64,000 nt of DNA from Lactuca virosa (taxonomy: Eukaryota > Streptophyta > Magnoliopsida > Asterales > Asteraceae): NCBI GenBank assembly GCA_928212115.1, contig CAKMRJ010005523.1:103752794-103816793 (forward strand), written 5' to 3'. Within the stretch, counting starts at the first letter, position 1. Each line of letters starts with the position of its first letter. Under the pieces are notes generated by a model. That model made no database searches. It was not told where the DNA came from and worked only from the letters and a program-made list of their open reading frames with translations. Of this stretch, positions 1-10,586 are shown piece by piece. The translations under genes were made by a program, and so were the position numbers.

Positions 1-399
1 CACAAAAGCTTCCGGAGTGTACCTATCTACTGACGACCTGAGAATACAAGTTATTTTGAAAGAGAGTATCAACATTTTAATGCTGGTGAGTTCATAAGTA
101 TTTTAATGACATTGATATAAATACACGTTTTTCCTCAAAAAAATCTCATTAGACGATGATGATAAAAGTTTATAGCGTATTTGAATTCCTTCCCGAAATC
201 CTATATTTTCTATTAAAAGTAGTCTTCTACCAAGACCAGACTGTTTTGAGTTTAAAGAGCATTTTTCCCTAATGTTATTATCATTATCAAAATATAGTTT
301 TACATTAATGAGTATGTGGGAAAGCCACAATTAAATGTAATAAGGAAGATAATGCTTTACTTCAGCAATGACATTGCTGCTTATAAGATAATAAAAATG

Positions 400-625
400 C
401 AGACTCCGGATAGTATTAGATGGACAATACACCCCGAGAAGTCTAAAGTAGTAAGATACAGACTCCAGGTAGTATTAAATGACAATACACCTCGGGGAGT
501 CTAAAGTAGTAAAATACAGACTCCAGGTAGTATTAAATGACAATACATCTCGGGGAGTCTAAAATAGAAATATACAGACTCCAGGTAGTATTAAATGACA
601 ATACACCTCGGGGAGTCTAAAGCAG
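400..625. repeat. 58-bp tandem repeat, four copies
   Basis: Copies start at about 400, 459, 517 and 575. Each begins CAGACTCC and contains AGTATTA, ACAATACA and GAGTCTAAA. Copies 2-4 are nearly identical and the first is more diverged. The repeat lies inside the gypsy LTR, so it probably arose by slippage there. Confidence 0.9.
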
Positions 626-1866
626 CCTTTAATCCTAAGTAGGTTAGTTTAAAGGTTTAAAATGTGGCCTAGTGTATAACTAGGAATATATTATGATGGT
701 TTTATATGTAGAAAATACCGTGATAATACTTACCTTAAGGCCTTGAATTCTAAGGTAAATGTAAAATATACTCGTAACCATACTGATTGACGGATGTAAA
801 CACGACGACCTGCTGGCGTCGAAATGAATGTGACATTTGTCACCCCTTGGCTTGGTCGGCCGGGACTGTAGCTAGCAGTCAGGATGTGGGATGGTCTGTC
901 CCGTATAGATCTATACACACAATGCCCGCTCTCCCTCCAGGAGACTCTGGTTACCAACTTGACAACGGTGAAATCCGCGTCATGAGGATGTATCTAGTGT
1001 TTTGATTTCTATATACCTTTTCTTCTTACTAAAAGTACAAGTTTTTATGAATATAGATATAACTAAGTTCTCCTTCACGAAAGTTATGGTTGGTTTCTAA
1101 ACTATACTTATTATAGTTTACTTGAGAGGTTATCTAAGTACCTTTGCTACCCAAAGGTATTGAACTGGAGTAAGAGTTTTAATATCTATCCAGATATATA
1201 TAATATATAACTAGGACTTCAACGACACTCGGACAAATAACCGGATTCTCTAAGTCCACAACCAAACAAGAAACAGGAAATAAAGCGGGCTATCAGTCCT
1301 AAGTCCTTCAAACCCTACTTATATAACTATATCTATATAGACATGAATCTGTCAAGAATATAAGTTTAAAAGACTTTGATAAAAGCTTAGTAATTTAAAA
1401 AGAGATTTTTAGTGTTTTAAAAGAGATTTGAAAACGAGAATTGAAAACCTTTAGCTGAATAAAACAGTTTAACATGCAAAAATCTATTTGCTTGACAGTT
1501 ATTAATCACATGTGATTGATATAATAACTTAGCAGTTCAACTTGTATTCCCCCCCATAAAGCATTTAAAATCATTTCAAAGGTTGATTAAGGGGTATGAA
1601 CTCACCTGAAGTGAGTAACTCGAAAGAAAGATCGATATAGGATCGTCGGGTGCCGAATGAAGTTGTGAGCACAAACGGATCCTAGTTTAACATGTAATAA
1701 CACATATATGAATACACTTAGGGTATATAACCACTAATAGACACATGGACACACCTTTAGGGACATGAAAACACTTAGAATTTAGTGTTACAACAGCTAT
1801 TGAAGTCCCTAAATGAGTGTAGGGCCTTAGATTTGAGTGTAAGGCCACCAAACGCGACTTTTATGT

Positions 1867-2366
1867 GTGTGCGGCCAGGTGTGCGGCCAGGATGTGTGTG
1901 TGGTTGCACACAGGAGTGTGCGGCCGTACAGAGGGTGTGTGCGGTCGTACACAGGAGTGTGCGACCGTACACTCCTCATTCGTGCCCGAAATGTCGTTTT
2001 TTAGATGTTCTAGTGCTAATACCAAGTCCTACTAGCAAATGGAGGCCAAACTATTCACTTTGGAGAGTCTTAAGGTGTGTGCGGCCATGTCATGAAGGTG
2101 TGCGGCCGTACACCTTCAAGGGATGAAGAACACGAAGAACACTATGAGTTTTAGGCTTAGATTCAAGTGTCTTACCAATAAAACAAGCGGAATGGTGAAG
2201 TATTTCACGTTTTTGAGGCCCTTAGAGTGTTCTTGGATGAAGTTTCTAGAGAGAGAAAGTAGAGTGCAGCCAAAATGGGAAAAGAGTGAATGAAGGGGTC
2301 TCCTCCAATATATAGGGTCGAGTGTGAGGCTGGAGGGTGTGTGCGGCTGGGTGTGCGGCCGCACAC
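1867..2366. repeat. Dispersed palindromic motif GTGTGCGGCCGCACAC
   Basis: GTGTGCGGCC recurs near 1867, 1879, 1916, 2075 and 2351. It is often followed by its complement to give palindromes: a perfect 16-mer at 2351-2366 and a near-perfect 22-mer at 2096-2117. Variants with GTAC or CGACC lie at 1934-1975. The surrounding LTR is AT-rich, so these GC-rich palindromes stand out. Function unknown. Confidence 0.85.
2306..2316 (-). promoter_or_regulatory. TATA box of gypsy LTR
   Basis: The minus strand reads CCTATATATTG, followed by a CT-rich leader with CTCTCTCTCTAG about 55 nt downstream. This is the usual arrangement of an LTR promoter in this genome (compare elements A and C). Confidence 0.55.
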
Positions 2367-2554
2367 ACATTCTTTAGTGTGTTTGGCCCGATTTTGTGAT
2401 GCTACACACTTTCTAACCCTTCCTAAGACTCATATCCAGGTTATACTAAGCCTAGAACACTCTTATAGACCCACAACTTCATTACAAATCGTAAAACGAG
2501 GCTAACTTTGATAAAAATGAAGAATGTACAAGTTAGAAATTTCGGGTTGTCACA

Positions 2555-3749
2555 GTTTCCTGCATCCAATTTGCTATCAAATTAAAATAAATCACATAAA
2601 TTTAGGAGTTTATTGATACCTTCAAAATTTAAATTCGAATCTTCATTCTTTATTCTATCACAAATAAAATTACCTTTCTGCCCCTAAACCTTCAAATCAT
2701 ACTTAACATTTAAAAAAAAATTCATCTAACAATATCAATAACCTTTAGTTATGATTTCAATTTAAAGTTAGAAATGTTGTAATTCAACCATCATATTAGG
2801 ATATTAATTTACATTCAAACACTAAAAAAATATCTTTATTAATTAAACGAAAGAAGGTACTGACCTTCTAGTGCACAACAACGAAGGTTTGAAGCAGAGA
2901 ATGATGATAGAAGTTATAAACAATAAAAATGATGTTGTAGGAGAAGGTTTGAAGCAAAACAACGATTGAAAATAAGTGTGAGCCGCAGATTCAAGGATGA
3001 ATCGTATATGTATGTCATAATTTGAATCTGATTTTTGGTATTAATGGTTTCCTAATAAAAATGGATTTTATATTAATGGTTTACTAATATAAACAGATTT
3101 ATATTAATGGTTGATATTTAATGTCTTAATTGAAATGTTTTTTGTAATATGTTTTTAATGTTGGCCATTTTAAAACCTTTATAACCGGAAGTTCAAGATT
3201 TAAAATATGGGAAACTTTTATTATAATTAAATACATTCCATTTCAATGGATTTAAGTTAATTTTGTTTGACAATTAGAAAGCTTTTATTGGAATTAAATA
3301 CATTTCATTTGGAGAAGATGATGTCATCAATTTGATCTAAGGGTGGAAAACATAGGATTGAAATACAATCAATGGCCCAGATTGTTTTAATATATATTAA
3401 AGATAACAAAATTATTCATATGTTTATTTAATGAGTTTTTAGAAAAAGAAAAAACTGAACATGTTTGAATTTTGAAGCCAAAAACTATAAATAGGGGAGT
3501 TAAATTATGAACAATATTAATTAGGGTAAATGATGGCATAGATCGTCAAAAGATGGAGATGTTTGCTTCAGTTTGTAGAGATTTGTGTGAAGCCAAAACA
3601 GAGGTGTGATAATTGGAGATGCAAGGAAGAGGCAATACGCAAATTCTAAGAATACATGAACAAAAAGGAACCAACTTATGGTGCTACATTCTGTTATGAA
3701 CACACAAAGCATCAATTGAAGCACGACCATTGACATTAGGACGAAGAGG
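2555..3749. other. AT-rich intergenic DNA, no gene recognised
   Basis: There is no ORF of convincing length or family similarity. A segment near 3305-3390 (around GGAGAAGATGATGTCA) is a diverged partial copy of the end of the repeat unit at 3750-4595. The plus strand around 3540-3730 has short peptide-like stretches broken by stops, which I could not assign. Confidence 0.5.
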
Positions 3750-4595
3750 ATTAGGGAATTATGGTTTAAGAGAAAAAAAAATAAAGGAGAAACATGGGGC
3801 GGCTATTCATGTTTTTGACAAGATTTATGGAGAAACCGATACCTAATATATAAATAGAATGATATGCTTCAATTGATAACATAATTGCTGATTTTAAAGA
3901 TTCTATAATTAAATGTAATTGTGCTCGAATTGTGAAATATATTTTAGAAAGTATGATAGATTCTATAATTAAAAATTCTATAATTAAATGTAATTGTGAT
4001 TGAATATAATTGCTAAATTTAAAGATTCTATAATTAAATGTTTGAATTCTATTTGGAGAAGATGATGTCAGCAATTTGATCTAAGGGCGGAAATCATACG
4101 ATTGAAATACAATCAATGGCCATGATTGCTTCGTTGGTGAATTATGGGTTCTCTTTTAATAATATTTAGAGATTAGGGAATTATGGTTTAATAGAAAAAA
4201 AAATAAAGGAGAAACATGGGACGGCTATTCATGTTTTTGACAAGATTTATGGAGAAACCGATACCTAATATATAAATAGAATGATATGCTTCAATTGATA
4301 ACATAATTGCTGATTTTAAAGATTATATAATTAAATGTAATTGTGCTCGAATTGTGAGATATATTTTAGAAAGTATGATAGATTCTATAATTAAAAATTC
4401 TATAATTAAATGTAATTGTGATTGAAATATAATTGCTAAATTTAAAGATTCTATAATTAAATGTTTGAATTCTATTTGGAGAAGATGATGTCAGCAATTT
4501 GATCTAAGGGCGAAAATCATACGATTGAAATACAATCAATGACCATGATTGCTTTGTTGGTGAATTATAGGTTCTCTTTTAACAATATTTAGAGA
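3750..4595. repeat. 422-bp tandem duplication
   Basis: Two adjacent copies start at 3750 and 4172 with ATTAGGGAATTATGGTTTA and end in CAATATTTAGAGA-like sequence. They differ at few positions and are non-coding. Each copy itself contains several AGATTCTATAATTAAATG short repeats. The small divergence suggests a fairly recent unequal-exchange or replication duplication. Confidence 0.88.
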
Positions 4596-4862
4596 TGGCG
4601 TTTGAAAAGTATCCGATGACATTTTTAGTTTTCACAACTTGATGGAAATAGACGACTAAAAGAAGATTGGAAAATAGCTGGCCACTTTTGGACTTTTTAT
4701 GGGTCAACGTGTTTTGGACATATTGACGGTAATTTACTTGTGGCTTCATTAAAACAATGAATACTTTGTGTCTTTGTTCTACAATCCAGATATAAGATTT
4801 ATAAATTTTTTATTAAATTAATAAAATTTAAGTTTATTTTACCAATGATTACTTAAAATTAA

Positions 4863-5141
4863 GACAAAATTACAAAAGTGGTCCCTGTGGTTTGCCAAAA
4901 GTAACAAAGTCAGTCTCTATTAATTGTTTTTGATATAAATGGTCGTTGTGGTTTGAAAAACTTGCACGGATGACCTTTTTACTAACGCCGTTAGGGACTA
5001 AATTCGTAAGGGCATTTTCGACTTTTCAAATATAAAAGGACTGAATTCGTAACATTTGATAAACCACAGGGATCATTAAAAGGACTGAATTCGTAACATT
5101 TGATAAACCATAGGGATCATTTTTGTAAATCGTCTTAAAAT
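4863..5141. repeat. Left terminal inverted repeat of MULE
   Basis: This pairs with 6180-6423 over most of its length. It contains an internal duplication of about 45 bp beginning AAAAGGACTGAATTCG that is absent from the right arm. A further direct repeat (CTGAATTCGTAACATTTG) follows to about 5220. Confidence 0.85.
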
Positions 5142-5231
5142 AATGAAAATGACACTGAATTCGTAACATTTGATAAACCATAGGGATTATTTTTGTAAAT
5201 CGTCTTAAAATAATGAAAATGACAAAGAGAA

Positions 5232-5295
5232 GGGCTTGAACCTGAGACCTCCATCCCTTGTTTCACATCAACCTAAGCCTTATGCCACTAAGATA
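5232..5295 (-). other. tRNA-like module with Pol III A and B boxes (left arm)
   Basis: On the minus strand, TATCTTAGTGG (5285-5295) resembles box A and GGTTCAAGCCC (5232-5242) resembles box B, at roughly tRNA-like spacing. No acceptor stem closes, so this is not a functional tRNA. It is the inverted partner of the module at 6105-6156. Confidence 0.5.
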
Positions 5296-6104
5296 CATCC
5301 AAACTTGGTTTAACATTCCGAAAACTAACTTATATTACGCAAAATCGTAATTACATTAACAATAATAAATAAGAAAAACATATTTACAAAAAAAAATTAA
5401 TAAAACAAAATATATTTTTATTGTATTGTAAAAAAAATATATTTAGACCAATTTTTTTAAGTATTTGTTTTACATAGAAAAACAATTTTTTTTCTTTCAC
5501 ATAGAAAAACAGTTTTTTTTACGTATTTATTTTATGGAAAATATGTTTTTTTTATATATTTAAAAAATAAATTTTAGTATAAAATGTGATTACATTGTTA
5601 TAATTTGAAAATATACTTTTAAATAAATAAAAAAACGTAATAACATATTATAAAAAACGTTATTACGTTGTTAAAATCTTAAAATATACTTTTACGTTAT
5701 CTTAACATCTTTAGTTGATTTAAAGCGAATATTCAAGTATTTTTTTACGTTATGTTCTTAATGTTTTTACGTAAAAAAAATACTTGTAGTTTTGCTTTAA
5801 ACCAATTAAAGACGTTAACATAATGTAAAAGTGTATATTATAATATTAAAACAACATAATAACGTATTATGCAAAACGTAGTTTTTAAATACATAACAAA
5901 AATTATTTTACGTAAAATAAATACGTAAAAAAACATATAAACTAATTTTAAAAATTCATTTTTTCTTTGATAAGTAAAAGTATAATTTGTTTTATTAAAA
6001 AAAATTATGTAAAAAAAATTGTAATGTATTTTGTTATTTATCTTTTTTTTTGCGATTTTACGTAATATAATTTATTTTTCGGAATTATAAACGAAGTTTG
6101 GATG

Positions 6105-6156
6105 TAGCTTAGTGGTATAAGGCTTATGTTGATTTGGGATTAGGGGATTCGAATCC
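6105..6156 (+). other. tRNA-like module with Pol III A and B boxes (right arm)
   Basis: TAGCTTAGTGG (6105-6115) fits box A and GGATTCGAATCC (6145-6156) fits box B. Flanking sequence does not form an acceptor stem, so I call it tRNA-derived and not a tRNA gene. It faces the left-arm module, so a transcript through the element could fold back. Confidence 0.5.
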
Positions 6157-6179
6157 TCCTCCGCTCATTTAATTATTTT

Positions 6180-6423
6180 TAAACGAATTACAAAAATGGT
6201 CACTATGGTTTACCAAGTGTCACGAATTCAATCTCTTTGTACTTGAAAAGACGAAAATGCCCTTACGAATTCAGTCCTAACGGCTGAATACTAATGGCGT
6301 TAGTAAAAATGGTCATTCGTGCAAGTTTTTCAAACCACAAGGACCATTTACTTCAAAAAAAATTAATAGGGACTGACTTTGTGACTTTTTGCAAACCACA
6401 GGAACCATTTTTGTAATTTTGTC
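6180..6423. repeat. Right terminal inverted repeat of MULE
   Basis: This is the reverse complement of 4863-5141 apart from substitutions and the extra 45-bp unit of the left arm. It ends exactly at the 9-bp TSD. Confidence 0.85.
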
Positions 6424-6537
6424 TAAAATTAATAAATATATTTATTTGAATATTTGATATAATTATGATTTTTAAAACAAAATATAAATTTAAGATCTAG
6501 ATAAGGCAACATATAATTGTCATAATAACGACTGCTC

Positions 6538-6787
6538 TTAACTCTTATTAATTGGGAATAAAAAAAATTTATATATTGCATAATGAAAATAGATAGTATA
6601 CGTTCTTTTTAAATAATGATCGAAAATTATAATACCCAGAGTCTTTAATCTATGTTGTTGGTTGTAAAGGATACCATCTAACTCTGGTCTACACAAACAG
6701 TTAGACAGTAACATCGTAGCAAATAAGAACCGTAGATAAAAATCAGTTCCATAATGACTTTGTTTCTTTAATTGCATCGAAGTATTA
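6538..6787 (-). pseudogene. Helitron PIF1-like helicase fragment (downstream piece)
   Basis: The minus strand encodes LFATMLLSNCLCRPEL and then DGILYNQQHRLKTLG, which match the helicase domain of plant Helitron Rep/helicase proteins as I know the family. About ten residues seem deleted between these two blocks. The fragment has frameshifts and stops and no catalytic Walker motifs in view. Element A (TSD TATTA) inserted just upstream, and the preceding part of the same domain is at 12895-12967. This is an old, dead fragment. Confidence 0.65.
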
Positions 6788-6899
6788 TGTAACGCCCGTA
6801 GATCCGGGCTAGTCAATTTAGAAACGATAAGCGTCAAAAATGACTTTTTGATAGAAGAGTGTTTAGACTAAATAATCTTAACCAAGTTGTAGTATATGT

Positions 6900-7430
6900 C
6901 ACAAGGTTTCCGTGCATATAAAGAACTCTGAAATCCGAGTTATAACGAAGAAGTTATGACATGTCGAAGTTTCACGACAGATCCGGCACGACATAGCGCG
7001 ACGTAAATAGTGAATTTACGATAGAGCGATATTTGGTCTTAGCGATCTAAACGAAAGTCGTAGAATACGTTAAACCGAGAGCATGTATAAAAAGAACGTC
7101 CAAATCTGACTTCGTATGAGGAAGTTATGATTTTTCGAAGTTTCGACTTAGCGGTATGCAGCCCAAAGTTCGAATATGAGATCGAGTGATTTCTAGACGA
7201 AACAATCTAAACAACAATCGAAGATCTCGTCGATAGTAGTCTAGCGGTAAAAAGACAGACGAAAACGAACGTTAGATGAAGGAGTTGTGAATTCATAACG
7301 GAGTTTTCCTGTCCCGGCCTACTAAAAATAATATAATAAAAATAAAATCGGAATTTGCCGACGGAGTCTAAACGAGACTTGTAGAGCATAATCTCACCTT
7401 CGCGTGGATATAAAGAACATCGAAAACGGA
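6900..7430 (+). repeat. Four degenerate modules of about 164 bp in LTR A
   Basis: A/T-rich cores TATAAAG or similar occur at 6917, 7086, about 7246 and 7409. Each is followed by AGAAC or AGACAG, a GAAA-rich stretch and GAAGTTATGA-like sequence. The same modules occur in the 3' LTR and in both LTRs of element C. They look like a diverged tandem promoter-upstream repeat. Confidence 0.6.
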
Positions 7431-7483
7431 GCTCGTATACGAAAGATATGAATTTCTGAAGTTCGAGGCACGCTTACCAAAGG

Positions 7484-7622
7484 GGGAACGCCCTGCGTTC
7501 AAAGAGGGAACGCCCCATGTTCGGAGACCAGAGCCTTTCCCGTCGCATGTCAAGTCCGAAGTTCGTAAGCCATGACGCACGGCGGAACTCGCTTCGTTCG
7601 TCCAAGGAACGCGCTGCGTTCG
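7484..7622. repeat. GGAACGC...GCGTTC palindrome array, about 4 copies
   Basis: Imperfect inverted-repeat units of the type GGAACGCGCTGCGTTC, immediately upstream of the TATA box. The matching array in the 3' LTR has about six units. Confidence 0.75.
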
Positions 7623-7638
7623 GAGGCCAGCCTCACCC

Positions 7639-7647
7639 TATAAATAG
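7639..7647 (+). promoter_or_regulatory. TATA box of LTR A
   Basis: TATAAATAG preceded by CCC, with the T/C-rich leader TTCCTTTCACCCCCTTATTC following. The copy in the 3' LTR is at 11477-11485. Confidence 0.7.
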
Positions 7648-9058
7648 AATGTGAGGCCAACCGAAGTTGTTTGCTAATTTGTTTCCTTTCACCCCCTTAT
7701 TCTTCCTTTTTCTTGGCAATTTGTACCCCCGAAGCCCCGGTATCATCCCGACCCCCGAAGCAAGTCCCGACGCTCCGAAATCCGGAGAAAAAGAGTTTTC
7801 GAGCCGAAACTCTGTCCGCGAGAAGCCGATTTTGGAGGAAGCATCCCGGTTTCATCGGAAACGATTGTTTTAAGAGAGGAGGTGCTGTTCGGTAATCGTC
7901 TTATCAAGTGAGTGTGTAGTTACTTTCTTCTACCGCAAAGATATGAAGTATTTGCTATGAAATACGTGCTATGTGTTTATACGTTGTTTGTTTACTTGAG
8001 ATGGTTGTTGAATGAATGTTTTATACAGGTTTTTAAATGATTTAAACTATATATGTAATTTATATCTACAAATATGTTGGGTAGATCATGGTTAGATGAA
8101 ATAGTTGGTGTGTGATGAAAGATGAGTTTGAGGATGAGACGAAAGATGATATAGATCATGAGGTGAGGGTGACAGGTGAAAAATGAGTGAAACCTTTACC
8201 CAAACGATGGCCCCCCGTCATTCATCAGAGTAGGGATGACAACCACGGACTATTCTAGACAGTCCTGTGGAACACTAGCAAGCTCGCAACTTGTAGGTGT
8301 TGTGGACTTGATGTTCACCGGTGTACTCTAAAAACCCAGGCAGCTATAGATTTAGTGTCTTATAATAATATGATGGTAGCTATGGATTTAGTACAGTGTA
8401 GATGAACCTTGGTAGCTATGGATTTAGTACTGTATAGATGAACCTTGGTAGCTATAGATTTAGTACTGTATAGATGAACCTTGGCAGCTATGGATTTAGT
8501 GTTTGTTATAGGAACCTCGGGCAGTAATGGACTTTGTGCCAATTCCTTAGGTCAATCCTTAGGAACGAATGAATAAAGGATAGTTGATTCTTAGGGTAAA
8601 ACCTTAAGAAATAAAGAAGATAATGGGGATGGGTAATTAGGTTGATTGTTTGATGATTAAATATAATAATTATATTATTATGGGTTGAAAACCCTATATG
8701 CTCACCAGGCTCCCAAGCCTGACCCACTCAGTTTTGTTTGCATTACAGGTAATGGCACAAGAGTATAAGTTGGTGGAATTGACGAGAGATTTTGGATTAT
8801 AGATCAGTAGTTATAAATAACTATTGTAAGGTCTATTTTATATTGTTTATGCTTTTGGTCTGTATCGGAACATGACATCCCGAGATCTTGTTATTTAATG
8901 AAAATACATTTCTTTAAAGAAATGCTTTGATAAATTCTTATCACATTTTGTTTTGGGAACAAATTCCGCAACTGTTTTCTTTAAAAGATTACTCTGATTT
9001 TAATACAAAGCATAAACAAATCGGTCTTTTCTGTCCGTGAAAATGGGGATGTCACAGT

Positions 9059-9070
9059 TGGTATCAGAGC
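9059..9070 (+). promoter_or_regulatory. Primer binding site, element A
   Basis: TGGTATCAGAGC two bases after the LTR end, complementary to the 3' end of plant initiator tRNA-Met. Confidence 0.9.
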
Positions 9071-10572
9071 ATTAGTTTAAGCGAACTAGGAATTTGTAGG
9101 ATTTCTAGACTTAAACTTAGAATGCTAAGTGAAGATTGTGAGATGAGTGTCTACCATATTTTAGACACGAGCACTAGTATATTTTAGGAAAGATGCCTAA
9201 AATGCTTTTATGTGCTAAATGCTATATGTTTGCCTTATATGCTATTATTTGTTTGGATCTATGGTCTGTTGCCGACCGGATCCAGAAATTTTATGTGCTC
9301 AGGATTCTAAACGTTTAATTACGATATAAGAACTGGCATGTATTTTTTCGGAGTAATAAGGAGGATTACACGTCTAAACCTTCCTCTATCTATATTCTCA
9401 TTTCGATACACCGAACATCTACTTTGGTCTATAGAACGTTATGGTGAAGACTCGTAGAGAATTGAGTAAATGGAGGAAATGAAATGCTTATGATAGTGAA
9501 TGACACCTATCGGAAGATATCGTAAGAGTGGTATCTTGCCTTTAGAATATGTCTGATAAAATAACGGAACGTTTAGAGGAGTACGGTATGTCTAAAGTAC
9601 ACCTTCGATTGGCAGGATGATGGAACGATTGGTGTAATTCTTGAAGTTGTCCCATCGTCTGGAATTTCCATCACCAACCGAGTTGAAGTAGAATTGATGA
9701 GTGAAGATGCGCATGGAAGAAGTCCTAGTAGATTCTAGGAAAAAATTTGATGATTAATTGGACACATTCGTATGTGTTAAATTGTTTTGTGATGTTAGGA
9801 CTTGGAGACTGCGAGACAATACTTGGGACGCGTATGAGTAGGTGTGAATAGTAGTAGAGATCTATACTACTGGAAGCACAGGACTCATGCTTGGATCAGG
9901 GAAAGTCACAAGGTTACCAAGAAGCTAGTAATTGATTTCGTTTTATTCGAGTATGTCATTACCATTATTTCGGTAATGCCTAAGAAGATGATTGATATTC
10001 TGACCCTAGTGGTCATGTCAAATTGAGCCCGACTACGATGAGTTTGTTATGTGGTTCATAGAACCAAGTTCGATGTAACATCTGACCTAAGTCAGAAGAT
10101 TGAGATCAATGCGATCAATAGTATCGCACTCGTTGTTAAAGAAGTTAGTAGGTAGAACTGCTACATGCTAAAAATGTGATTATATCACATTAGAATATGA
10201 AGGAAGGTATGTTCCATTCTGGAATTTGACTCTAAGAGACTTAAGTCTAAGCGTTGCATCATACGATGAGAGGTCATTAGAACATGACCCATCGGTCTGT
10301 TACAATAAATGAAGGAAAGTACTTATCCTAAGAAGAAGAAGGAGTCCTCAATAAGGATTTATTTTGTAACTCGTAGGCTGCGATTGAGCGTCTAACATAG
10401 TACGAAGAGCAGATGCAAGATTGAGCCTCGGCTGCGGTCAAGAAGTCCAAGTGTTAGATACTCATTCGAAGAAACATAGACGTTACGATTATTACCTAGG
10501 ATGAAAAGATATAACGTATGGAATCATTATACAAGTCCTATTTCTTTGATGATTCCGGGACATAATCATGCT
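9071..10572 (+). other. Internal region of element A, no coding capacity
   Basis: The first part matches the leader of element C (32587-32970). From about 9800 to the 3' LTR it matches the region of C that follows gag (34390-35164). The middle (about 9430-9780) has stop-rich sequence I could not assign. A 60-codon open frame at 9844-10026 is not credible: it starts at GTG, and its counterpart in C differs at 16 of 60 residues. Confidence 0.7.
9834..9888 (+). other. Conserved stem-loop with self-complementary loop (element A)
   Basis: Inner stem GTAGTA (9851-9856) and TACTAC (9865-9870) enclose an 8-nt loop containing AGATCT (9858-9863). Outer pairings are TGTG 9843-9846 with CACA 9877-9880, and ATGAGT 9834-9839 with ACTCAT 9883-9888. 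The same layout is found in B (19969-20023) and C (34420-34474) with compensatory differences. It is a candidate RNA dimerisation or packaging signal. Structure is seen; function is inferred. Confidence 0.7.
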
Positions 10573-10582
10573 AAGGGGGAGA
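10573..10582 (+). promoter_or_regulatory. Polypurine tract, element A
   Basis: AAGGGGGAGA just before the 3' LTR, the usual plus-strand primer. Confidence 0.85.
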
Positions 10583-10586
10583 TAAT

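Larger units (their letters stand above)
1..2554 (-). mobile_element. Ty3/gypsy-type LTR, truncated by window edge
   Basis: Read on the minus strand, this segment begins at 2554 with TGTGACAACCCG, a typical start for plant gypsy LTRs. It has a TATA box at about 2306-2316, then a CT-rich leader-like stretch, and runs off the left edge. Stretches near 30-90 and 895-960 match the LTR fragment at 12968-14279 (for example the block around GTATAGATCTAT and AGACTCTGGTTA), so both belong to one family. No coding region is present. The right flank 2555-2559 (gtttc) would be one copy of the TSD, but the partner lies outside the window, so a solo LTR cannot be told from a 5' LTR. Confidence 0.72.
4863..6423. 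mobile_element. Non-autonomous Mutator-like element (MULE) with 9-bp TSD
   Basis: Long terminal inverted repeats start GACAAAATTACAAAA at 4863 and end with the complement at 6423. The flanks are identical 9-mers TAAAATTAA at 4854-4862 and 6424-6432, the TSD length typical of Mutator-family insertions. The inverted arms continue inward and include tRNA-like modules. The interior is very AT-rich, carries further self-complementary stretches around 5700-5830, and has no transposase ORF. Mobilisation would need a transposase supplied in trans. A foldback-type element is an alternative label. Confidence 0.85.
6788..9056 (+). repeat. 5' LTR of element A (2269 bp)
   Basis: Starts TGTAACGCCCG and ends GGGATGTCACA. 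It holds a TATA box at 7639-7647, a block of four imperfect modules (6900-7430), a GC-rich palindrome array (7484-7622), and repeated GGTAGCTATGGATTTAGTA units at about 8365-8500. Confidence 0.93.

Noticed and set aside
400..625. CRISPR-like array
   Set aside because: Direct tandem repeats without unique spacers in plant retrotransposon DNA.
3521..3736. 71-codon minus-strand frame with hydrophobic residues
   Set aside because: No similarity recognised, AT-rich context, no supporting signals.
5340..6080. Promoter or origin-like AT-rich tract with ACGTAAAAAA words
   Set aside because: Explained as the AT-rich, partly self-complementary interior of the MULE.
6101..6170. A functional tRNA gene
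   Set aside because: Box A and B are present but no acceptor or anticodon stem pairs, and it occurs as a repeat in MULE arms.
9844..10026. 60-codon frame conserved in position between A and C (34430-34612)
   Set aside because: Starts at GTG, overlaps the conserved hairpin, and 16 of 60 residues differ, so conservation is at RNA level and not protein level.
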